Positions 1 through 8,792 of a stretch of 44,604 bases of DNA are shown here, piece by piece. Under the pieces are notes generated by a model. The model made no database searches and had not been told where the DNA came from. It saw nothing but the letters and a program-made list of their open reading frames with translations. The stretch spans positions 1-44,604 of the forward strand of contig JAVKFY010000003.1 of the NCBI GenBank assembly GCA_040223615.1, in the 5' to 3' direction. The DNA is from JAVKFY01 sp040223615. Its GTDB lineage: Bacteria > Pseudomonadota > Alphaproteobacteria > GCA-2731375. A program made the position numbers and the translations under genes. Every line of letters starts with the position of its first letter. The first letter of the stretch is position 1.

Positions 1-1652
1 GCGGCCAGCACGGTCGACAGCCGATGCGCGATCACCAGCGAGGTGCGGCCGGCCATCAGCCGGTCCAGCGCCGCCTGGACCTGTTTCTCGGATTCGCTGT
101 CGAGCGAGGACGTCGCCTCGTCGAGCAGCAGGATCGGCGCCTGGCGCACCATCGCGCGGGCGATCGCCAGGCGCTGGCGCTGGCCGCCGGAGAGCGTCTG
201 GCCGTGCTCGCCCAACGGGGTGTCGTAGCCCTGCGGCAGCGCGGAGATGAAGGCGTGCGCGCCGGCGGCGGTGGCGGCGGCGACGATCTCCTCGTCGCTG
301 GCGTCGGGCTTGCCGTAGGCGATGTTGGCGCGCGCGGTGTCGTCGAACAGGATGATGTCCTGGCTGACCAGGGCCATGGCGCCGCGCAGCGAGGCCAGAG
401 TCAGCCCGCGCAGGTCCTGGCCGTCGATCTCGATGCCGCCGTGGTCGGGGTCGTAAAAGCGCAGCAGCAGGTTCAGCACCGTCGACTTGCCGGCACCGGA
501 CGGCCCGACCAGGGCGACCCGCCTGCCGGCCGGTATCTCGATGTCGATGCCGTGCAGCGCCGGCCGGTCGGCGCCGTAGTGGAACGAGACCTCGCGGAAG
601 CGTATGGCGCCGGACTGGATAGCCAGCGGCGCGGCGTCCGCGGCTTCGGCGACACGGTTGCGCAGGTCGATCACGGCGAAGATGCGTTGCGCGGCGGAGA
701 GCCCTTCCTGGAGCGCGGTGTGCAGGCTGGCGAGGCTCTTGATCGGCTGGTAGGCCATCATCATCGCGCCCATGAAGGAGGTGAAGGCGCCCAGCGTCAG
801 CGTCCCGCTCTGGGCCTGCCAGCCGCCGTAGAAGATGGCGGTGGCGACGGCGACGCCGGTGATGGTCTCGGTCGCCGGCGCGGAAGCGGCGCGGGTGCGA
901 ATCTGCTTCATGATATGAACCAGCCGGCGGTCGACCGCCACCTTGGCGCGGGCGATCTCGTAGTCCTCCATGCCGTAGGCCTTGACCATGCGGGCGCCGT
1001 CCAGCGTCTCGGTCAGGTGGTTGGAGAGCTTGCCGGTCTCTTCCTGGGTCTGGGTCGAGGCCTTGCGCATGCGCTTGCCGAGCCGGCGCAGCAGCACCGC
1101 GGCGACCGGCAGCACCACGGTGGCGACCAGCGCCAGCTTCCAGTCCTGGATGAACATCACCGCGATCAGCGCGATCACCGTCAGCACGTCCTTCACCGCG
1201 CCGGTCACCGCGCGCCCGACCGCCTCGCGCAGCAGGTGTACATCGTAGAGGAACGAGGACAGGAGCTGGCCGGTGTGCATCTTCTGCAGGTCGGCGAGGT
1301 CGGCGGTGATCACGCGGCGGTAGAGCCGCATCTGCACCTCGGCCAGGATGTGCTGGGCGACGTCGCTCATCAGCACGTTCTGGCCATAGGTGGCGGCGCC
1401 CTTGACGATGACCACCGCCAGCACCGCCAGCGGCACCATCCACAGCATCTGTTCATCGCGCGCGATGAACACCTTGTCGATCGCCGGTTCCAGCAGCCAG
1501 GCCATCAGCGCGGTGGTGCCGGCGACCACAGCCATGCACAGCGCGGCCATGATCAGGCGCCGGATATAGGGCCGCATATGCTCGGCCATCAGCCGCCCGA
1601 ACAGCTTGTGGCTGGCCAGCGGCGGCGCGGCGGACTGGGTGGCGTCAGTCAT
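1..1652 (-). CDS. msbA: MsbA-like lipid exporter ABC transporter (ATPase-permease fusion), C-terminus outside window
   Basis: Half-size ABC exporter with a fused N-terminal membrane domain and C-terminal ATPase, expected to flip lipid A core or another lipid across the inner membrane as a homodimer. About 550 residues are visible from the ATG at 1652-1650. The membrane domain occupies roughly residues 25-320 with several hydrophobic segments. The ATPase domain has Walker A GPSGAGKST near residue 385, signature LSGGQ near 485, Walker B ILLLDEATSSLD and the H-loop IAHRLSTV at the window edge. MsbA relatives are about 580-600 residues, so only a short tail is missing. It is transcribed divergently from the molybdopterin oxidoreductase. 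Family membership is clear; lipid A as the substrate is inferred from similarity, and another lipid or drug substrate is possible. Confidence 0.9.
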   Translation of the reverse strand, partial: MTDATQSAAPPLASHKLFGRLMAEHMRPYIRRLIMAALCMAVVAGTTALMAWLLEPAIDKVFIARDEQMLWMVPLAVLAVVIVKGAATYGQNVLMSDVAQHILAEVQMRLYRRVITADLADLQKMHTGQLLSSFLYDVHLLREAVGRAVTGAVKDVLTVIALIAVMFIQDWKLALVATVVLPVAAVLLRRLGKRMRKASTQTQEETGKLSNHLTETLDGARMVKAYGMEDYEIARAKVAVDRRLVHIMKQIRTRAASAPATETITGVAVATAIFYGGWQAQSGTLTLGAFTSFMGAMMMAYQPIKSLASLHTALQEGLSAAQRIFAVIDLRNRVAEAADAAPLAIQSGAIRFREVSFHYGADRPALHGIDIEIPAGRRVALVGPSGAGKSTVLNLLLRFYDPDHGGIEIDGQDLRGLTLASLRGAMALVSQDIILFDDTARANIAYGKPDASDEEIVAAATAAGAHAFISALPQGYDTPLGEHGQTLSGGQRQRLAIARAMVRQAPILLLDEATSSLDSESEKQVQAALDRLMAGRTSLVIAHRLSTVLA

Positions 1653-1724
1653 CAAGCGGTTACGTACCATGCCGGCCGAACTCGATCCAAACCCGTGGCG
1701 CCTGTTGGCTTGCGCCAGTGGCCC

Positions 1725-1754
1725 TTGCGGTTGTCGGCCCGGTGTCGGAATAAT
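1725..1754 (+). promoter_or_regulatory. Candidate sigma70 promoter of the molybdopterin oxidoreductase gene
   Basis: TTGCGG at 1725-1730 and AATAAT at 1749-1754 are separated by 18 bases and lie about 20 bases before the gene start at 1775. The AT-rich -10 stands out in very GC-rich DNA. Prediction by eye only. Confidence 0.4.
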
Positions 1755-1774
1755 CGCCGCTTGCAGGAGAGTCC

Positions 1775-3862
1775 ATGATGAATGCGCCGACCGCCAAGCC
1801 GGAAATGTTCCACAGCGTGTGTCCGCACGACTGCCCGTCGACCTGCGCGCTGGAGATCGAGCGCCTCGACGCACACACCATCGGGCGGGTGCGCGGAGCC
1901 GCCGACAACACGTACACGGCCGGCGTGGTCTGCGCCAAGGTCGCGCGCTACGCCGAACGCGCCCACCATCCCGACCGCCTGCTGCACCCGCAGCGCCGGG
2001 TCGGGGCCAAGGGCGAGGGCCGGTTCGAGCGGATTTCCTGGGACGACGCGCTGGACGAGGTCGCCGAGGCGTTCCTGAAGGCGGAGCAGAAGCTCGGCGC
2101 CGAGACGGTCTGGCCGTATTTCTATGCCGGCACCATGGGCCTGGTGATGCGCGACGGGATCGAGCGGCTGCGCCACGCCAAGAAATACAGCCGCATGTAC
2201 GCGACCTTCTGCACCACGCTCAGTTTCGGCGGGTTCATCGCCGGGACCGGCAAGCTGGCCGGGGCCGATCCGCGCGAGATGGCGAAGTCGGACCTGGTGG
2301 TGATCTGGGGCACGAATCCGGTGCACACCCAGGTCAACGTGATGACGCACGCGATGCGCGCCCGCAAGGAGCGCGGCGCCAAGATCGCGGTGGTCGACGT
2401 CTACGACAACCCGAGCGCGCAGCAGGCCGACCTGTTCGTCTGCGTCCGCCCGGGCACCGACGGGGCGCTGGCCTGCGCGGTGATGCACGTGCTGTTCCGC
2501 GACGGCTACGCCGACTGGGATTACCTGAACCGGTACACCGACCGGCCGAAGGAGCTGGAAGCGCATCTGAAGACGCGCGGGCCGGACTGGGCCTCGAAAA
2601 TCACCGGCGCGCCGGTGGCGGAGATCGAGGCCTTCGCCAAGCTGATCGGCGAGACCGAGCGGACGTTCCTGCGGCTGGGCTATGGCTTCACGCGCTCGCG
2701 CAACGGCGCGGTGAACATGCACGCGGCCAGCTCGATCGCCGCCGTGACCGGTGCCTGGCAACACGAGGGCGGCGGCGCGTTCCACAATAACGGCGCCATC
2801 TATCACTGGGACAAGACGCTGATCGAAGGGCTCGACGTCCGCGATCTGAATACGCGGATGCTCGATCAGGCGCGCATCGGCCATGTGCTGACCGGCGATC
2901 GCCGCGACCTCGGCGACGGTCCGCCGGTCACGGCGATGATCCTGCAGAACACCAACCCGGCGCTGGTGGCGCCGAACCAGAACCTGGTGCGCGAGGGTTT
3001 CGGCCGCGACGACCTGTTCACCTGCGTGCACGAGCAGTTTCCGACCGAGACGGCGGCCTATGCCGACATCCTGCTGCCCGCCACGATGTTCGTGGAGCAT
3101 GACGACCTGTACCAGGGCGGCGGTCACCAGCACATCCAGATCGGTCCGAAGATCATCGAGGCGCCGGGCGAATGCCGGTCCAACCACGAGGTGATCTGCG
3201 CCCTGGCCAAGCGGCTGGGCGCCGAGCATCGCGGCTTCGACATGTCGGTCATGGAGATCATCGACGAGACGCTGAAGCTCTCCGGCTGGCCCGACGCGGA
3301 AACGGTCAAGCGCGAGCACTGGATCGACGTCCAGCCCGACTTCCGCACCGCGCACTATCTCGACGGTTTCGCGCACGCCGACGGCAAGTTCCACTTCAGC
3401 CCCGACTGGTCCAAGGTCGGCCCGACCCGGATGGGCCGCGAGGGCGTGGAAATGCCGAGCTTCCCGGATCACCTGGAGATCATCGAGGAGGCCACCGACG
3501 AGATGCCGTTCCGGTTGGTCACCTCGCCGGCGCGCAACTACCTGAACTCGTCCTTCACCGAGACCCCGACGTCGAAAAGCCGCGAGACGCGGCCGCGGGT
3601 GAAGCTGCACCCGGACGACGCCGCGGCACTGGGCGTCGGTGACGGCGACCGGGTGCGCCTGGGCAACGACCGCGGCAGCGTCGTCGTGGCCGCCGAGCTC
3701 TATCCGGGGCTGCGGCGCGGCGTGCTGGTGGTGGAGGGCATCTGGCCCAGCGAGGGCTTCGAGGAAGGCATTGGAATCAATGCCCTGACCGGCGCCGACC
3801 CTGGCGCGCCGATCGGCGGTGCCTGTTTCCACGACAACCGCGTGTGGGCGCGCGTGGCGTAG
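1775..3862 (+). CDS. Molybdopterin (bis-MGD) oxidoreductase, formate dehydrogenase/DMSO reductase superfamily
   Basis: A 695-residue cytoplasmic-type Mo/W enzyme. The N-terminus carries a [4Fe-4S] motif, C16-x3-C20-x3-C24-x28-C53, followed by the large bis-MGD-binding domains (for example VVIWGTNPVHTQVN near residue 170) and the C-terminal molydopterin dinucleotide-binding domain with PARNYLNSSF near residue 585. No twin-arginine signal is seen. Start choice: tandem ATGs at 1775/1778 follow GGAGAG. The gene stands alone, with no FeS, cytochrome or chaperone partner beside it, so its electron partner and substrate cannot be told. The Mo ligand is not certain; the region TFCTTLSFGG near residue 150 is the likely place. 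No in-frame TGA is present. Confidence 0.88.
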   Translation: MMNAPTAKPEMFHSVCPHDCPSTCALEIERLDAHTIGRVRGAADNTYTAGVVCAKVARYAERAHHPDRLLHPQRRVGAKGEGRFERISWDDALDEVAEAFLKAEQKLGAETVWPYFYAGTMGLVMRDGIERLRHAKKYSRMYATFCTTLSFGGFIAGTGKLAGADPREMAKSDLVVIWGTNPVHTQVNVMTHAMRARKERGAKIAVVDVYDNPSAQQADLFVCVRPGTDGALACAVMHVLFRDGYADWDYLNRYTDRPKELEAHLKTRGPDWASKITGAPVAEIEAFAKLIGETERTFLRLGYGFTRSRNGAVNMHAASSIAAVTGAWQHEGGGAFHNNGAIYHWDKTLIEGLDVRDLNTRMLDQARIGHVLTGDRRDLGDGPPVTAMILQNTNPALVAPNQNLVREGFGRDDLFTCVHEQFPTETAAYADILLPATMFVEHDDLYQGGGHQHIQIGPKIIEAPGECRSNHEVICALAKRLGAEHRGFDMSVMEIIDETLKLSGWPDAETVKREHWIDVQPDFRTAHYLDGFAHADGKFHFSPDWSKVGPTRMGREGVEMPSFPDHLEIIEEATDEMPFRLVTSPARNYLNSSFTETPTSKSRETRPRVKLHPDDAAALGVGDGDRVRLGNDRGSVVVAAELYPGLRRGVLVVEGIWPSEGFEEGIGINALTGADPGAPIGGACFHDNRVWARVA

Positions 3863-4065
3863 AGGCAACAGCACACGTGGATTTGTAGCGCCAGCGCCAC
3901 ATCGCCGTTGGCCACAGCCGACCACGACGTTACGGTTTATCCACAACCGCCGTGCGGGGGGTGCAACCCAAATGCGCGGCGGAAGGGGATGCGACACCAT
4001 CGAAGCATGGTTGAAACCTGGCGCGCGGCTGGCACGGCGGCGTTGCGCATATGAGCGAGTAACAC

Positions 4066-5199
4066 ATGGATAGAACCAGTCTGCGGCGCTGGATGGCGGG
4101 CACGTCCGTTCTCGCGCTGGCCACCGGCATGGCGATGCCGGCGGCGGCGGCCGACAAGATCAGCCTCGGTCTCGGCGGCTACTTCCAGTTTTTCGGCGTC
4201 GTCGCCGACCAGGACGACGGCGCGGGCGAGCCCGGCGCGGGCGTGCGCGAGCACGGCGTGGCGCGCGAAAGCGAGATCCACTTCTCCGGCAAGACGACGC
4301 TGGACAACGGCATCGAGGTCGGCGTGCGGGTCGAGCTGGAGGGGGAGACCGTCGGCGACCAGATCGACGAGTCCTACATCTGGTTCGAGGGCGGCTTCGG
4401 GCGTGTCGAACTGGGCTCGGAAGATCCGGCCGCGGACGCCATGTTCTACGGCGCGCCGACCCCGATCGCCGGCCATGGCGTGAACTCGCCGAACATGTTC
4501 CATGCGTCGAGCGGCGCCAACGCGGTCGGCACCTCGACCACGTTTGTCGGTATCGCGGGCGATTCCGACAAGGTCACCTACTTCACGCCACGTTTCCACG
4601 GCTTCCAGTTCGGCATCTCCTACACGCCGGACGCGACCCAGGAGATCGGCGCGGGCCTGCGCCCGGACGTGACCCCGGCCGGCGCCACGCCGCAGCAGTC
4701 GGAGGCCTTCGAGGGCGCGGTGAACTGGGAAGGCACCATCGTCGGCGTCGATATCGGCGCCTACGCGGCCTACTCGGTCGCCGATGTCGAGGGCGCGGCG
4801 CCGGGCACCGGACCGCTGGTCGGCTTCGAGGACCAGGAGATGTGGGGCGCCGGCGCGTCCTTGAGCTACATGGGCTTCACGCTGGGCGGCTCCTACCGCT
4901 GGACCGACCAGGGCCTGTCCGGTTCCAACACCGACCGCTGGGACGCCAATATCGGCCTGGTCTACGCCTGGAGCGCGTGGTCGCTTGGTGCCGCCTACGG
5001 CCACGGCGAGGTCGAGGTCGGCCCGGGCGCCGGCGAGGACGAACTCGACATGATCGAGGTCGGCTTCATCTACAATCTCGGCCCGGGCATCGATATCTCC
5101 GGCGGTGTCCAGTTCGTCGACTACGACAGCGACACCGGCGGACCGGCGGCGGAGAACGACGCGGTTCTCGGCCTGCTGGGCACGTCGATCTCGTTCTAG
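4066..5199 (+). CDS. Porin 1 of a tandem array (alphaproteobacterial porin family)
   Basis: Outer-membrane beta-barrel of 377 residues that should form a diffusion channel. It has a basic N-terminus, a hydrophobic signal peptide ending in AAAAD near residue 28, alternating amphipathic strands rich in Gly and aromatic residues, and a terminal Phe (LLGTSISF), the usual recognition signal for BAM-dependent insertion. The internal block DQIDESYIWFEGGFGRVELGSED and the stretch GHGVNSP recur in the three following genes. The ATG at 4066 is used; a shine-dalgarno is weak. A strong terminator follows at 5221, so this copy can be expressed separately from the others. Confidence 0.9.
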   Translation: MDRTSLRRWMAGTSVLALATGMAMPAAAADKISLGLGGYFQFFGVVADQDDGAGEPGAGVREHGVARESEIHFSGKTTLDNGIEVGVRVELEGETVGDQIDESYIWFEGGFGRVELGSEDPAADAMFYGAPTPIAGHGVNSPNMFHASSGANAVGTSTTFVGIAGDSDKVTYFTPRFHGFQFGISYTPDATQEIGAGLRPDVTPAGATPQQSEAFEGAVNWEGTIVGVDIGAYAAYSVADVEGAAPGTGPLVGFEDQEMWGAGASLSYMGFTLGGSYRWTDQGLSGSNTDRWDANIGLVYAWSAWSLGAAYGHGEVEVGPGAGEDELDMIEVGFIYNLGPGIDISGGVQFVDYDSDTGGPAAENDAVLGLLGTSISF

Positions 5200-5220
5200 C
5201 CCTGTGCGGCGAAACCACGA

Positions 5221-5258
5221 GGGCCCGCGGCGTCTCGGCGTCGCGGGCCCTTGCTTTT
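5221..5258 (+). terminator. Rho-independent terminator after porin 1
   Basis: GGGCCCGCG at 5221-5229 pairs perfectly with CGCGGGCCC at 5242-5250, with a 12-base loop, followed by TTGCTTTT. This is the clearest intrinsic terminator in the window and separates porin 1 from porin 2. Confidence 0.85.
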
Positions 5259-5416
5259 GGGCCGCCATGCGACAGTTGCGGATCGGCAACGACTTTGAAA
5301 AGAAACATGGATGACCCCACGCATTCATCCACGAGTGGTACCCGTCGGCTGACTTAGCCGGCGGCGCCCGCTCCGTGCCCCGGCGGTTTCATTTGGGACA
5401 CGGAGAGGGTGCAACC

Positions 5417-6508
5417 ATGTATCGTATTCTGCTCGGATCGACGGCGATGGCGATGGTCTTCGGCGCGCCGCTTGCGGCAGCGGCGGCCGACAAGATCAGC
5501 CTGTCGCTCGGCGGCTACTACCGCTTCTTCGGTGTCGTCGGCAGCCAGGACGACGGCGTCGGCGAGCCCGGCGCTGGCATCCGCGAGCACGGCGTGGCGC
5601 GCGAGGGCGAGGTCTACTTCCAGGGTAAGACCAGGCTCGACAACGGCATCACCGTTGGCGTCACGGTGCAGTTGGAGGCCGAGACCAGCGGCGACCAGAT
5701 CGACGAGTCCTACATCTGGTTCGATGGCTTTTTCGGCCGACTGGAGTTGGGCTCGGAGGACGACGCTACCGAGCAGATGCTGTACGGCGCGCCGACCCCG
5801 ATCGACGGCCATGGCGTGAACTCGCCGACGCTGTTCCATGCCGCCAGCGGCGCCAACGCGATCGGCACCACGGCGACCTTCATCACCTTCGGCGACCGCG
5901 ACAAGATCATCTACTTCACGCCCCGGTTCTCCGGCTTCCAGCTCGGCGTGTCGTACGCGCCGGACAACAGCGAGGAGCTCGGCGCCGGCCTGCGGCCCGA
6001 CATCACGCCCGGCCAACAGTCGGAGATACTCACCGCCGGCATCAACTATGTGAACTCGTTCGGCGACTTCGACGTCGCGATCTATGCCGGCTACGGCCAG
6101 GCCGACCTGGAGACCACTACCGCGACGGCGACCGAAGACCTGGAGGCGTACGGCTTCGGCGCCGAGTTCGGCTATATGGGTTTCACGCTGGGCGGCAGCT
6201 ACCGCAAGATCGACGACGCTGCGGCCCTGCCCGATACCGACCGGCACGACTGGAATATAGGCCTCGCCTACAGCACTGGGCCCTGGACCATCGCCGGCGC
6301 CTACGGGCATGGCGAGATCGATGCCGGCGTCGGCATCCCGGGCGAGGACGAGATCGACCATTTCGAGGCGGGCGTGACCTACGCCCTGGGGCCGGGGATC
6401 AAGGTCATCGCGGGCCTGCAGTGGATCGAGTTCGAGGACAATCTCGGCGCCCCCGCGGCGGAGAACGAGGCGGTCATCGGACTGCTCGGTACCAAGCTGA
6501 GCTTCTGA
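5417..6508 (+). CDS. Porin 2 of the tandem array
   Basis: A 363-residue outer-membrane porin closely related to porin 1 (shared KISLxLGGYxxFFGVV, DQIDESYIWF, GAPTPIxGHGVNSP and a C-terminal KLSF). I chose ATG 5417, preceded by GGAGAGGG at 5402-5409, rather than the in-frame ATG at 5375, because only the former puts a normal signal peptide (hydrophobic core, then AAAAAD) at the N-terminus. The mature barrel is predicted to start near ADKISL. It lies 217 bases after porin 1, downstream of that gene's terminator, so it probably has its own promoter in 5259-5416, though I see no convincing hexamers. Confidence 0.9.
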   Translation: MYRILLGSTAMAMVFGAPLAAAAADKISLSLGGYYRFFGVVGSQDDGVGEPGAGIREHGVAREGEVYFQGKTRLDNGITVGVTVQLEAETSGDQIDESYIWFDGFFGRLELGSEDDATEQMLYGAPTPIDGHGVNSPTLFHAASGANAIGTTATFITFGDRDKIIYFTPRFSGFQLGVSYAPDNSEELGAGLRPDITPGQQSEILTAGINYVNSFGDFDVAIYAGYGQADLETTTATATEDLEAYGFGAEFGYMGFTLGGSYRKIDDAAALPDTDRHDWNIGLAYSTGPWTIAGAYGHGEIDAGVGIPGEDEIDHFEAGVTYALGPGIKVIAGLQWIEFEDNLGAPAAENEAVIGLLGTKLSF

Positions 6509-6520
6509 ACCGGCTTGGCG

Positions 6521-6540
6521 GCGGCGGCGGTTGCCGCCGC
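6521..6540 (+). other. GC-rich hairpin between porins 2 and 3
   Basis: GCGGCGGC at 6521-6528 pairs with GCCGCCGC at 6533-6540 around a GGTT loop, 13 bases after the porin 2 stop. No U-tract follows, so it may slow or protect mRNA rather than terminate. Confidence 0.5.
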
Positions 6541-6598
6541 TGACGCTTCACGGCATGGTGGCCGGCACCTGAATCGCTGGCCGGGGGGCCTCTTCACC

Positions 6599-7684
6599 AT
6601 GCGGCGGCTATTGCTGAGCACCACGGCGCTGGCCCTGCTGTCGGTGCCCCATGCGGCCTGTGCGGCGGACAAGATATCGTTGACGCTGGGCGGCTACTTC
6701 CGGTTCTTCGGCGTTGCCGGCACGATGGACGACGATACCGGCGATGCCGCGGCCGGCTTTCGCGGTCACGGCGTGGCGCGCGAGAGCGAGGTCTACTTCT
6801 TCGGCTCGACTGCGCTCGACAACGGCATGAAGGTCGGCGTCACCATCCAGCTCGAAGGCGAGACCTCAGGCGACCAGATTGACGAGTCCTACGTGTGGTT
6901 CGAGGGCAGCTTCGGGCGCCTGGAGCTCGGCGCGCAGGACCCGCCCGGCGAACAGCGGCTGGTCGGCGCGCCCGGCGCCATCGACGGCCACGGCGTGAAC
7001 TCGCCGACCTTCTTCCACGTGCCGGGCGGCGCCAACGCGGTCGGCACCACGTCGACCTATGTCACCCTGACCTTCGACCGCGACAAGGTGATCTATTTCA
7101 CGCCGCGTTTCGCCGGGTTCCAGTTCGGCGTGTCCTACACGCCCGACCGCACCGAGGAACTGGGATTCGCGCTTCGGCCCGACACCACGCCGGCGCAGCA
7201 GTCGGAGGCCGTCGAGGTCGCCGCGCACTGGCAGGGGTCGGTTGGCGAGGCCGACCTGGAGGCCTTCGGCGCCTACAGCGAGGCCGATGTCGAGGCGCCG
7301 CCGCCGGGCTTCAAGGACCAGGTGATGTGGGGCGTCGGCGCCGAGGCCGCCTGGGCCGGCTTCACCGTCGGCGCCAGCTACCGGTTCACCAATCGCGGGC
7401 TGAACGGGCCGAATGCCGACCGGCGCGACTGGAATGTCGGGATCGCCTACGCCTGGTCGGTGTGGCGGATCGCAGCCGCGTGGGGCCACGGCGAGGTCGA
7501 GGCCGGCCTGGCCGGCGGCGAGGACGAGCTGGATCAGATCGAAGTCGGCTTGCGTTACCAGGCCGGGCCGGGCGTACACCTGTTTGTCGGCGGCCAGCAC
7601 GTCGACTACGACGACAATCTGTCGGCGCCGGGGGCCGAGAACGAGGCCTTCATCGCCATCGCGGGCACGCGGCTGTCGTTCTAG
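6599..7684 (+). CDS. Porin 3 of the tandem array
   Basis: A 361-residue porin paralogue. The ATG at 6599 begins a typical signal peptide (MRRLLLSTTALALLSVPHAA then CAADK) and is preferred to the upstream in-frame start at 6515, which would add an alanine-rich non-signal extension encoded by the intergenic hairpin. The presence of Cys just before AADK near residue 20 leaves open a lipoprotein-like processing site, but the rest is an ordinary porin barrel ending RLSF. It shares DQIDESYVWFEGSFGRLELG and GHGVNSPTFFHVPGGANAVGTT with its neighbours, but the block after GRLELGAQD has diverged (PPGEQRLVGAPGAIDG). Confidence 0.88.
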   Translation: MRRLLLSTTALALLSVPHAACAADKISLTLGGYFRFFGVAGTMDDDTGDAAAGFRGHGVARESEVYFFGSTALDNGMKVGVTIQLEGETSGDQIDESYVWFEGSFGRLELGAQDPPGEQRLVGAPGAIDGHGVNSPTFFHVPGGANAVGTTSTYVTLTFDRDKVIYFTPRFAGFQFGVSYTPDRTEELGFALRPDTTPAQQSEAVEVAAHWQGSVGEADLEAFGAYSEADVEAPPPGFKDQVMWGVGAEAAWAGFTVGASYRFTNRGLNGPNADRRDWNVGIAYAWSVWRIAAAWGHGEVEAGLAGGEDELDQIEVGLRYQAGPGVHLFVGGQHVDYDDNLSAPGAENEAFIAIAGTRLSF

Positions 7685-7706
7685 CCGACGTCGCCGACCT
7701 GGGCTA

Positions 7707-8789
7707 ATGTCCGCCGCGATGGTGCACCCACGAACACTCCTGACCACGGCCAGCATTGCCGCGCTGCTGGCCGCGCCGGCCGCGGCGGCCGATGGCCTCA
7801 ACCTGGAACTGGCCGGATTCTACCGCCTGTTCTTCGTCGCCGGTGCTCAGGACACCGATCCGGGCGAGGCCGGCGCCGGCTTCCGCAACCACGGCATCGG
7901 GCGCGGCTCGGAGATCTTCTTCCTGGCCGACACGACCCTGCCCAATGGCATCTCGGTCGGGGTCAACATCCAGCTCGAGGGCGAGACCAACCCGGACCAG
8001 ATCGACGAGAGCTACGTCTTCTTCGAGGGCATGTTCGGCAAGGTCATCCTCGGCTCCGAAGACCCGGCGACCGACGCAATGCTGTTCGGCGCGCCGGTGC
8101 CGCTGCCGGGCCACGGCGTCAACTCGCCGCAGCAGTTTCACGTCGCCGCCGGCACCAACCTGGTCGGCACCTCGCTCACCTTCGTCAACATGAGCTTCGA
8201 TTCCGACAAGGTCACCTGGTTCACGCCGCGCTGGCAGGGCTTCCAGCTCGGCGGCTCCTACACGCCGGACAATACCGAAGAACTCGGCGCTGCCCTGCGG
8301 CCCGACATCACGCCGTTGCAGGTGTCCGAGGTGGTCGAGGTCGGCGGCAACTGGATCGGTCGGATCGGCGCCTTCGATGTCGGCGTGCACGCCGGCTACG
8401 GCCATGGCGAGCGCGAAGTCGGCGGCCCGGGGCTGGGCGATCGCGAGCAGTGGGGCTTCGGCGGCCAGCTCGGCTGGCGCGGCCTGGTGGTGGGCGCGAG
8501 CTACCGCTACGACGACCTGGGCGCGGCCGGGCTGGAGCGGCGCGACTGGAACGCCGGCGCGTCCTATCGCTGGCGCGCCTGGACGCTGGCGGCGGCCTAC
8601 GCGCATGGCGAGGTCGAGATGGCCGGCACCGACGATACGCTGGACCATTACGAGATCGGGCTGCGCTACCTGCTGGGGCCGGGCCTGGAACTGGCCGGCG
8701 GCATCCAGCGCGTCGAGTTCGACAGCGCCCTGCCCTCCGGACGCAACCAGGCCCTGCTCGGCCTGATCGGCACGCAGATCAGCTTCTGA
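7707..8789 (+). CDS. Porin 4 of the tandem array
   Basis: A 360-residue porin, the most divergent of the four (NLELAGFYRLFFVAGAQD, NPDQIDESYVFFEGMFGKVILGSED, terminal TQISF). The start is either ATG 7707 or ATG 7719; both give a signal peptide ending AAAADG and neither has a strong ribosome site. The much longer reading frame upstream to 7413 overlaps porin 3 and is rejected. The gene sits only 22 bases after porin 3 and 3 bases before the sulfotransferase, so porin 3, porin 4, the sulfotransferase and the hydrolase look like one transcription unit. Confidence 0.88.
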   Translation: MSAAMVHPRTLLTTASIAALLAAPAAAADGLNLELAGFYRLFFVAGAQDTDPGEAGAGFRNHGIGRGSEIFFLADTTLPNGISVGVNIQLEGETNPDQIDESYVFFEGMFGKVILGSEDPATDAMLFGAPVPLPGHGVNSPQQFHVAAGTNLVGTSLTFVNMSFDSDKVTWFTPRWQGFQLGGSYTPDNTEELGAALRPDITPLQVSEVVEVGGNWIGRIGAFDVGVHAGYGHGEREVGGPGLGDREQWGFGGQLGWRGLVVGASYRYDDLGAAGLERRDWNAGASYRWRAWTLAAAYAHGEVEMAGTDDTLDHYEIGLRYLLGPGLELAGGIQRVEFDSALPSGRNQALLGLIGTQISF

Positions 8790-8792
8790 GCC

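Noticed and set aside
24..1778. Long open frames opposite real genes (for example 24-1778 plus, 1652-4000 minus, 22256-24013 minus, 30518-32575 plus)
   Set aside because: They are shadows caused by high GC codon bias; the products are low-complexity and His/Arg/Ala-rich, while the opposite frame encodes a recognised family.
5375..6598. Upstream starts of porins 2 and 3 (5375 and 6515)
   Set aside because: They would place non-signal sequence before the signal peptide; internal ATGs 5417 and 6599 give normal signal peptides.
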